A stretch of DNA of 64,000 nucleotides. It comes from Rhynchonema sp. JSB1_4. Taxonomy: Eukaryota; Nematoda; Chromadorea; Monhysterida; Xyalidae. How positions within the stretch are numbered: position 1 is the first letter of the stretch; each line of letters opens with the position of its first letter. Below, one piece after another: positions 55,532-64,000 of the stretch. The position numbers and the translations under genes were made by a program. The notes under the pieces were generated by a model that was given only the letters and a program-made list of their open reading frames with translations, had not been told where the DNA came from and searched no databases. Location of the stretch: NCBI GenBank assembly GCA_030248065.1, contig JASAMV010005168.1, forward strand, positions 78,023 through 142,022, written 5' to 3'.

Positions 55532-58313
55532 ATGTACACCAAAATCTTACTCGCCATTTGTTTGAGCTTGTTCGCTGGCAGTCAAAGTGCGACGGGCCTG
55601 AAGTCGACCGATTTCGACCTGAAGGACAACGCTGTGTGCTATGCAACAAAGATCGAATGTGAGTATAATGCAATCAACTGGCGGGAATCCTAGTTCTCAA
55701 GTATAATTGTGTAATCACAGGCAAGTTGGTGTAATGTGGTTTTGTCATTGACTTTGGGGCGATGGACCCCCTGCGATGATCGCAGTGGTCCCCCTGAGGC
55801 ACATTGCCACGGTCAATTAGTGTTTCGCAGTTTCGGCCCCAAAAACCACCAGGAGTGCAGTTTCGGTGTCGCTTATGGATAACGAGTATACAGTGTAAGC
55901 TTTTGATGTTTCATATCACGCAGGTGACACACAATGCAAGGAGGACTCGTGGCAGTACTGCCAAGAATTCAAGTCGTGCAACGGGGGTACGGCGCGCAGA
56001 TGGTCGTGTCAGCCAGACATTGCGTCGATTGTGAAGACATTCGGAACGTGAGCTGCATTTAAATATTATTGAACAGTGAAAGTGTGATATGTATAATAAG
56101 AGCACACCAAGTTTCTGGTCGGTGTGATTGCTCGGATCCAGCCTCTGCCCGGGGTCGGTTCGACTGAAGGGTACTTGATCGGGTATCAAAATATTAAAGG
56201 ATTCGGAGCCCAGGTACGCAAGGAGATTTTGACCACACACACCATGCAGAAGTTCACCATAAGGCAAGGCTGTCCGAAGCAGGGTTGTTTCAAAAAAAGT
56301 GGTTAATTAAAAAATTTTTTTTAAACTCAGATTTTGCTTTTTTTAAATTAAAAAAAGTTGCCCAAATTGGGCTGAAATGTCCAAAAATGCCCTTTTTCGA
56401 GGCAAAAGATTGGCACTTTTTTCTGTGGACGGGACAATTTTTCCAAAATCGCGCCTGCAGCGCCCTGTTTTGTCCCCAAATCCGTACAGGGATGCGCGGG
56501 GCTGGTCTTTTATAGTGATGTGGCACCGATAATGTACTACTACATGCTACTACACATGTATATATGCAGGTCTGGTGTAAAACCGGACGCGAAAAGTCGA
56601 TCTGAAATAAAAGTCGATCTGATATTAAAATACGTTGTACGGCATGCTACAATACATCAGAGTAAGGCTGCCTTCACAATGCATGCGCGTTTGCGCGTTT
56701 GCGCATTTGCGCACGAAACTGACGCGCATTTGTGTTCACAATGCATTTGCGCGTTTGCGCATCTGCGCGTTTGCGCGCGGAGCTCGTGCGCATGCGCAAA
56801 CGCGCACGCGCATTTGTGTTCACAATGCATTTGCGCGTTTGCGCGTCTGCGCGTTTTTGACGCGCAAACGCGCAAAAATACGATTAGGATTGGTTCTAAT
56901 TTTGCGTGCGCGTTCGGCTTGCCCGAGCTGCCTGAAGCAAAAAAACAAACAAATTATATTTTAAAAACGATATGGCCACCAGCCACTTGTTACGATCCTT
57001 TTACGTTTGTTGTTTTATCACTCAGCCATTGTTTATGTTTCATTTCAAAAGTCATTCTTTCACAGGAAACAAAATGTCGAAAATTGTATTTTTCACAACT
57101 TGTCGTGTTTTTTTCTTGTTCGTATGCTTTTCTTTGAACAATTTCAATGGAATCGGGTGCAGTGTTCAACTTTTGTTGTGTTTGATAGCAATTTTATGTA
57201 TTTTCCATCATTCGTTGCCAAAAAATATTCCCCAATCTCAAGTTTTCCTTTTAAAAATTACATCATGGGACAGCAAAGGTGAATGCTCATCAACAGACGA
57301 TGAGCTCAATCTCCCGCCGGACGCATGCCAGCCCAGTACGAATATGAAAATGCAAAAAAAACAACTGTTCCAAATTTCATGCACACGCTATTCTAATCTG
57401 ATGCGCAAACGCGCATGTCCATTGTGAACACAGATGCGCACTGCGCGTTTGCGCATTTGCGCGTACGCGTTTGCGCATGAAATTTGCATTGTGAACACCA
57501 TGCGCAAACGCGCATGCATTGTGAAGGCAGCCTAACATCGTTAGTCAACATGAACCTCAGACTGGTCGGAGACCCTGGAATCTGCACAATACTACCGGGT
57601 GTCACCACACAAGTTCGGTCTCAGGCGAAAATTTTTCAATTTTTCAAAAATATGTTGTATCGATTTCATTTATCCTGAAACGTCGTTTACAACACTTTTT
57701 CTAATAAAAAAATTTTTCGTCAAAAAAAAATTTTTTTTAAAAAAACTCGTTAATTAAAATTTTTTTTTCAACCCTGGTCCGAAGCGTATAAATAGGTACC
57801 CAGCTTTCAAACTTCATCAACTTTGATAATACGCGAAAGGCCAAGTCATTGGTTTCATGGTTGTGAAACATCAGCCAGATTACCATTTCAGTGTGGCCAT
57901 AGTCATCCTGGTGGTATGCATTATCGGTGCAATCCTGTGCTGCGTCTGTGTGGGCGTTTGCATCTATTGCTGCATCAAGAAGAAAAGCTCACAGCCGGGA
58001 CAGGTGAATAATTTAGGATTTGGTTCTTTGTTGATTTGTTTATGTTGAGTTTGGGTATCTGTGTAAGTATGCATTGGTCACCTGCACGAATCAGGGGCCA
58101 CTTGTTTCCTTATACCTCGAATTCTGACTCAGGAACTCTGTCAAATTTTTCCGATTCTGAGCAGCAGTTTCATATCCCAAAGACAAACCGATGAAACATC
58201 AAGAATACATTAGTACATGTTCACTTACCACCTCCTGTTTGCAGGTTATCGGTCAACCAGGCACAGTGCAATACACAACCTCATCGCAGCAGGCTGCATT
58301 CAAGGGTGTTTGA
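55532..58313 (+). CDS. small cysteine-rich single-pass membrane protein
   Basis: Four phase-matched exons: 55532-55658, 55924-56047, 57892-58003 and 58245-58313 (TGA), 143 aa. Layout: signal peptide (MYTKILLAICLSLFAGSQS), a short ectodomain with six cysteines (IECDTQCKEDSWQYCQEFKS, CNGGTARRWSCQ), a transmembrane helix (VAIVILVVCIIGAIL) running straight into a Cys-rich juxtamembrane CCVCVGVCIYCC, then KKK and a Gln/Ser tail. The shape recalls shisa/CYYR1/VOPP1-like adaptors, but I do not recognise an orthologue. AATAAA follows at about 58402. Intron 2 carries a 1.5-kb hAT element. Confidence 0.75.
56280..57776. mobile_element. 1.5-kb non-autonomous hAT element, CAGGGTTG tips
   Basis: Tips CAGGGTTG / CAACCCTG with exact duplication GTCCGAAG at 56272-56279 and 57777-57784. 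TTAATTAAAA and long A/T runs mark the sub-terminal zones. A second element is nested at 56666-57532. It shares CAGGGTTG with the MITE at 42852. Confidence 0.92.
56666..57532. mobile_element. PIF/Harbinger-like element nested in the hAT, GCGCGTTTGCGC arrays
   Basis: Inverted ends GGCTGCCTTCACAATGCATG / complement, with TAA at 56663-56665 and 57533-57535. Sub-terminal arrays are GCGCGTTTGCGCATTTGCGC variants interrupted by TTCACAATGCAT. The middle (56890-57380) is A/T-rich with no recognised protein. Confidence 0.88.
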
Positions 58314-60121
58314 ATATTTGTGATGTCCGTAACCAGAACCAAACGCTGCATCAGAATTGATAATTGGACCGGTTCGGTCGCGTGTTTTTTCGATGATCAC
58401 ACAATAAATACCTGATTTGCGAGTCTCAAAGTGTTTGTTTATGTTCACTGAAAGTTTCAATGGACCAAAACCGGCCCGATTACCAACTTTGAGGCTAGTC
58501 TGCCCAATATCATATCCTCAAATGTTATTTTTTAGTCTCAAATATTATTTCCCCTCTCACTTTCCTTCGCGCATAATCAAACGGAACAGAGCTGATTTGA
58601 ATGATTAAAACAGCAACATTTTGCGCTACAGCACACTCGAAAGCGATGCCAAATGATCGGTTCCATAAAATCTTCCGTTCAACTGTATTTACTTTCCTGC
58701 ATTCAAAATGTTGTACTTTCATTTGTACGTATAGTTTTAAAATACACATCTGCATGAACAGCAATTACTCGTCGTTTTATTTCTTTATTTCGGTATTTGG
58801 TGTGTGTGTTTTTCGTCGCTTTTCTTGTTTTCGGTGTGTAGTTTCCACAAACATTTCTCCATTAGCCTCACACATTTTGAACTTTCCGGGTTCGTTACGT
58901 GGCTGTGTGAACATGGTTCATATAAAATTTGTAGCTACAACTGCTCTCGCAGCTGTTCTTCGATCGAAGATGGGTTCGCAGAAAGCATGGCTGTACGTCT
59001 ATTACACAAGCAACCGCCAATTCTTGTAACTCTCAAAAAGAACGCGCGGTAGCAAGCTATGAACGAAAAGAAAAAGCCTGCCTATATTTACGAGCTCATT
59101 CTTGCGTTCGACCCATAGCCACAGGTGTATATCGTACTTAGAGGGTTAGGAGTAGAGCAGGATGAAGGTCACTTGGGAACAATCGCTCTGCTGGGGCACT
59201 AAAATGGAGTGGAGCAAAATCTTGAAAACAAAAAAAACAGATTTCTTCAAACAGGCAACCTCTAAAAATATGAAACAACTCTTTCGCCACCAAAGGAACA
59301 ATGTAACCAGTAGACCAGTTGGAAAAGATTTTCAGGTCTTCAATTCGATCACAGGCGTTGTGCTCCCAGCCACGTCTCCTGATGATAAAATTGACTAACC
59401 AATGATTAAATCGAATTTTAATATTTTTCAATCAGTCAAAATTGGAACCAACAAATGGAGCGTTTCAGCGAACGACGTCTACAACTGTTTTCGCACGAAT
59501 TGAAGACTGCACTCGTGTTTTTCGCATGTTTTTCTCCTGTGGTTCTTTGTGTTCTTTGAGTTTCAGGTTCGATCGTCGCGCACCGTTTCTGTCTCATATT
59601 TTCTCATGAAAAATTTCGAGTATTTCCGTGAAATGTAAGATTTGCCAGTTGAACGTACAAATTTCTCACCAGCATGCACATGCAGTATTGTATCATACTT
59701 CCCCTCTGATACTTGTATTTAGTTTTGTTAACAGCAGAAGGTTTATGAGAGTTGGTTGGATTTTTGCATTTCAACGAAAAGTTGGATTTTTGTTCGATGG
59801 TTATGACAAGATTGTTGGTGATTCCTGCATGCGATTTTTGTTTAAAAAGATTGATTTGAGATTTTTCAAGACCAGACACATGCGTTTTATTCCTCCACAA
59901 CTATTCATTCCTTTTTAGTGATGACCCTTATCTCTTTTAAGACGGCCATAACTCTCTGCACAGGACTGTCCGAATTGAAAATTTTAAAAAGCTAGGTGAT
60001 AGATGATAAAATTGCGCATCGTAACATGACAAGATTGTTCCGATTTGTTATAGTGTGGTCCAAAAATACCTCTCCTATTTTGTCAATTGGTGACTCGTTT
60101 TTGGTCCATATTCAGACGATT
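58314..60121. other. intergenic, no gene recognised
   Basis: A/T-rich unique sequence downstream of the membrane-protein gene. Open frames at 58601-59029, 59162-59398 and 59628-59918 have no domain or splice support. Confidence 0.4.
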
Positions 60122-61690
60122 TTTTTAATTTTCCCAAAGGTCTCCACCGAAAGGATTACCAGCTTCGAGTAGCCCAGACACCTCGCTACAACTTTCTCAG
60201 TCTCAGTGGTTTTTGAATCTGGAGCTCTCCGGAACCAGAAATTAATCATATTTTTTTCGGACCACACGAGAACGTTTATGCGAAACACATCGGCGTGGGT
60301 TGGTGAAACATCAGCGCTGTGGGTCACGGCTGCGGGATCGGATCATTGCAATCAGCCGATCTGCTAATCCACTTTTCCATTGGGAACAAAAAAGCATGCG
60401 TGAAAAAGCGATCCGCTAATCCGCTAAGGTCTCCACCGAAAGGATTACCAATTTCGAGTAGCCCAGACACCTCGTTACAACTTTCTCAGTCTCAGTGGTT
60501 TTTCAATCTGGAGCTCTCCGGAACCAGAACCGGAACTGGAACCGGAACCCAGAATTGATACATGCGAATAAGCCGCACAATATTGATCTAATTGGAAAAA
60601 CAATGTGTGCGATACATAGGTTTTCGGGGTCGAGAAATCCAATGGTGACAATGATATTTGGATCCGGACCTCTCCGGAGCCAGAACCAGAACTAGAACCG
60701 AAACTCAGCATTTGTTCATCCAGATCAGCCGCACAATACTGGTCTGATCGTGAAGACAGTGTGTGCGATAGATAAGTATGTTTTCGGGAACGAGGAATCC
60801 AATAGTGACATTGATTTTTGGATCCGGAGCTTTCCGGGACCGGAACGAAAACCGGATCCTGTAACAATAATGTATCTGACAGTGGCAAGATGATCGAATT
60901 CCGAGAAATTAATCATATTTTTTTCGGACCACACGAGAACGTTTATGCGAAACACATCGGCGTGGGTTGGTGAAACATCAACGCTGTGGGTCACGGCTGC
61001 GGGATCGGATCATTGCGCACAGCTCACCGATACAGTTCTTTCAGCATCGCTAATTAATTCAATACATCACTGGTAATTATTTGGATGTTCTTTCAGCATC
61101 GCCAATTAATTCAACACATCACTGTGAATTATTTGGAAGTTCTTTCAGCATCGCCAATTAATTCAACGCATCACTGGGAATTATTTGGAAGTTCTTTCAG
61201 CATCGCCAATTAATTCAATACATCACTGGTAATTATTTGGATGTTCTTTCAGCATCGCCAATTAATTCAACCAATCAATCAATTCAATCAATTCAATCAA
61301 TCAATCAATTCTTTCGGTGGAGACCTTAGCGGATTAGCGGATCGCTTTTTCACGCATGCTTTTTTGTTCCCAATGGAAAAGTGGATTAGCAGATCGGCTG
61401 ATTGCAATGATCCGATCCCGCAGCCGTGACCCTGACGATGTCCAAGTGCAGTGCCTGTCTGGGGAAACAGAAATGAGCCACAAGACAAAGTTTGGGCAAA
61501 GCTTAAGCAATAATAAGAGGAAAAATGCCTTTGAACTCAACACCCAAGTGCACATAGGCATGGGTTAGTGAAACATCAACGCTGTGTGTCACGGCTGCGG
61601 GATCGGATCATTGCAATCAGCCGATCTGCTAATCCACTTTTCCATTGGGAACAAAAAAGCATGCGTGAAAAAGCGATCCGCTAATCCGCA
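60122..61690. repeat. complex local duplication: two blocks in direct and inverted copies
   Basis: Block X (AATCATATTTTTTTCGGACC to GGATCGGATCATTG) occurs at about 60242-60350 and 60909-61015, partly at 61557-61613. Block Y (CAATCAGCCGATCTGC ... GCGATCCGCTAATCCGC) occurs at about 60349-60427 and 61613-61690, inverted at 61325-61411. Between them are units of about 155 bases with GGAGCTCTCCGGAACCAGAA at 60512, 60665 and 60825. Confidence 0.75.
61035..61272. repeat. 52-bp tandem repeat, about 4.5 copies
   Basis: Units start GTTCTTTCAGCATCGC at 61035, 61087, 61139, 61191 and 61243, an exact 52-base step. The last is cut short into CAATCAATCAATTCAAT microsatellite. Confidence 0.92.
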
Positions 61691-62113
61691 ACCCGCTGAT
61701 CCGCTAATCCGCTGCATTGGGCAGTCGGCCTATGTTTTATGATGCCCAGACTGCTGTCTGAACACTTGTATAGCTTGAGTAGCGATTAGGAATGTGCAAT
61801 TTGCCCTTTAAGCTGGCTTGGTTGTATTGATCCGGTTTCACCTCAGATTTATTCATTTGTTGCAATACTGTCATCCCGAAAATCAGTAAAAGACCGCAGA
61901 CCTACATATACAACGGTATCTTCATCCCGCCCTGTCTCCAAGAAATATACCCAACTGCCGAAATACAAATCAGTAGCAAGTGAGTTGGCTTGAGCTTGGA
62001 TAAATCCGGAAAAGATGAATGTTCAAAAATGTTAGGTGCTGCAACCAGGGCCAGTACATTCAGTTCCAATAGATTCAATAGATTTATCAGTCACAACGCA
62101 ACTTTTAAGGCCA

Positions 62114-62239
62114 CTTTATACTTTGTTTCGTTGCGATACACGCAACATTTTCTGAAGCGCTGATTGGCTCGTGCGCGCGCAACAGCCAATCAGCGCGCGA
62201 GAAAATGTTGCGTGTATCGCTACGAGACAAAGTATAAAG
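62114..62239. repeat. fold-back hairpin, arms about 56 bases
   Basis: Left arm CTTTATACTTTGTTTCGTTG... and right arm ...ACAAAGTATAAAG are near-complementary, with a short GC-rich loop (GTGCGCGCGCAAC). TTTTAAGGCC / GGCCTTTAAAA extends the symmetry outward. Probably a small MITE. Confidence 0.8.
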
Positions 62240-62567
62240 CGGCGGCCTTTAAAATTAAAGAAGAGAACAAAGATTACCTGAAAGAAATACTCCTCGAACT
62301 TTAGTGTCAAAATTAAAAAAAAGCATTGTAAAATGTTCGACTGGACCACGTCTGACCCCTGGGCAACGACAAATTTTGAAAATGAGCCGTGTATTTTGCA
62401 AAAGAGCAGGATGTTAAATAAGCTACATAGTTGTTGCGTGGTAATCACAGCAACAAGTTCAGCCAAAAATTCTGTGGTGGCAGTAGCTAAGGCTTGCTTT
62501 TGGTTACCAACTTTTAATAACTTTTTCTTTTAACTTTTGTACTTCAATACGATTGTTCAAGTTTCAG

Positions 62568-63560
62568 TGACGCGCGGCCCAAAGGTGAAAAGAACGGAAT
62601 TATACTCATTCTATTCATTGGCGCTGATTGAGAGCGTCCAGAATGGCGAGTTGGAAGTGAAAGAAGCAACCAATCTGTTGAAAAAGCAATTGACCGAACA
62701 GCAAATCAGAACCTACACAACCGACAAACACATGATCGAATCTTTCCGCGCGTTGTGCAAGAAAGTATGTACCGGAGTTTTCCGTCTACAGCCCCCTCCC
62801 TCCGAATAGTGCCCCATGGGGCTGCTGAATTAGGCAGATTTTCCAAATATAGATTTCCCATGCGGCTCTATTAGGGATATTTTCTTCTGTCTTTCGGTAT
62901 CAAATTTTGTAGTTTTGTACGGCTGTTTTTATCCAAAAATTGACTGTTTTTTTTCACCATAACAGCCTGTACTTGTGTTTTCTGGTTGTTTTGTATGCCT
63001 GTGTGCATTACTGATGCATTTATACAACGTCCTGACTCATAACAGCACGGATTGAAAACTTTATCACTGATTGGCATTTTGACGACTTTCCGAATAGAGC
63101 CACATGGGGCTCTATTTTTGAAAAACATTCTTGACAAAAAGACGGATTTTCGCTCTTTTTCCGAATAGAGCCCCTGCGGCTGTAGACGGAAAAGTCCGGT
63201 ATGTACATGCACTCTACTTCAACCATGTATTGGACATGCTTTGACGAGAAGCAAACCAACGCTGCAGCTTGGCTTTGGGCTTTTAGACCATACTGTAGCC
63301 CCTGAAATTGATGTCCAAAAATGGTTTGAGTTACTGAAGCCATACATTGCACGCTTTGCAGGCGAAAGCACAAGAATCATGGAACATTTAGCACGCTGAT
63401 AAATATCACTCGGAAAGCATGCAAATACGTGGCTACAGTAACCCGTAGCATGCTATATTTCCAGCATGCTATATTGTTTATTATATTTCAGCCGTTCGGT
63501 CAACTGGTCAAGGTTCGCACAAATCTCGGAATCAAACCGACGTTGAGCAGTGACAACAAG
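62568..63560 (+). CDS. unrecognised protein, two internal exons seen; gene runs off the window
   Basis: Exons 62568-62764 (after GTTTCAG, two leading bases) and 63492-63560 (after TATTTCAG), both ending on codon boundaries at GTATGT and GTTTTG. The encoded part has a helical, charged region (LYSFYSLALIESVQNGELE, KEATNLLKKQLTEQQIR, MIESFRALCKK) then PFGQLVKVRTNLGIKPT. Low-complexity or transposon origin is unlikely given the clean splice phases. I do not recognise the family. The start exon lies upstream of 62568 and is not identified. Confidence 0.55.
62772..63199. mobile_element. TIR element inserted 7 bases after an exon end
   Basis: Tips CCGGAGTTTTCCGTCTACAG / complement, flanked by TATGTA at 62766-62771 and 63200-63205. 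GAATAGAGCCCC...GGGGCTCTATT hairpins lie inside. The target duplication overlaps the donor GTATGT of the exon ending at 62764. Confidence 0.82.
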
Positions 63561-64000
63561 GTTTTGTCATTTTTTGTTGGTTGTTTTTTTATGAACATAA
63601 GTGGACCGTCTGAGTGACTTTTAATAAGATAAGCAGCATATACTTAAGCGACCAATGCGAATTGTGATCGAGGGTATTTTTGGTTGCCTGATGCGTGGTT
63701 CGACCCTCTCTCGCAGACGGGCGGGTGCACGAGGTCATCGTCAGTTCGTGTGCACCAGGTGAAGCTTCAAATTCCTCAGTCGCTTTTATGAGTCAGTTTT
63801 TTAATGCATCTCTCCTTTTGTCATTACGTCTGTGCGGTACAATACAATTGCAAATTTTGAAAAACACACTCATTATGAATGCCTTATTCCACAACTAAAC
63901 GATGCGTGCCCGCTAGTATGCAAACTGGCCGGCCAGCTTTTTTGGCCTCATGCCAAACTCGTTGTTTGAAGTTCTGTGATGTTTCATTTGAATCCGGCTG
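63561..64000. other. intron or downstream sequence of the last gene
   Basis: Apart from the hairpin motif at 63724 and GATGTTTCA at 63978, nothing is recognised. A further exon may lie beyond the window. Confidence 0.35.
63724..63756. repeat. intronic hairpin motif, copy near the window end
   Basis: GGTGCA/TGCACC stem fully paired, with loop CGAGGTCATCGTCAGTTCG. Upstream CGCAGACGGGC is shared with the FDXR copy (CGCAGACAGACC). Confidence 0.6.

Noticed and set aside
58601..59029. A 142-aa open frame
   Set aside because: Mixed hydrophobic and cysteine content typical of A/T-rich noise, with no homology pattern and an overlapping frame of similar quality.

Overview
Animal nuclear DNA. Genes are broken into many short exons with GT..AG introns, carry mitochondrial transit peptides or signal peptides, and sit among DNA transposons. 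I read about nine genes by joining exons at phase-compatible splice sites. Six are recognised single-copy animal genes whose frame stays open end to end: mitochondrial glutamate dehydrogenase, MCRS1, POP7 (missing its first exon), ferredoxin/adrenodoxin reductase, CPPED1 and a membrane-anchored SDR of the retinol-dehydrogenase type. The phylum cannot be fixed from the window; an invertebrate (lophotrochozoan or flatworm-like) is plausible but unproven. Layout: 0-5 kb is the 3' part of an RCC1-repeat gene (+). 6.1-11.4 kb is glutamate dehydrogenase (-), tail-to-tail with it. 11.4-20.2 kb is a repeat-built intergenic block. 20.2-26.5 kb is MCRS1 (+), whose first intron is packed with nested transposons. 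28.6-31.5 kb is a near-intact Penelope-like retroelement (-) with a 13-bp target duplication. 34.1-39.3 kb holds POP7 then FDXR (+). 39.4-40.7 kb is a hAT element that still encodes the end of its transposase. 44.3-47.3 kb is CPPED1 (+), 49.8-53.0 kb the SDR (+), 55.5-58.3 kb a small cysteine-rich single-pass membrane protein (+), and 62.6 kb to the end the start of an unrecognised gene (+). The genes do not form a pathway. Two of the first four genes are mitochondrial matrix enzymes, and MCRS1 and POP7 are nuclear housekeeping factors. The most interesting content is non-coding. (1) A group of hAT-type elements with exact 8-bp target duplications differ in terminal sequence and internal GC-rich minisatellites, yet several share a CGCGCG..CGCGCG palindrome next to an A/T run; one related element still carries the hAT dimerisation domain. 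Many are nested inside one another. (2) A 32-33-nt hairpin with a constant loop and compensating stem changes recurs in introns. (3) The 9-mer GATGTTTCA occurs 17 times where about 0.5 is expected, mostly near splice sites. (4) An 80-nt intron of CPPED1 is almost wholly an antisense tRNA-like sequence with A and B boxes. (5) The Penelope-like element carries a hammerhead-ribozyme-like motif and a tRNA-like stretch, and its start codon lies in a terminal fold-back.
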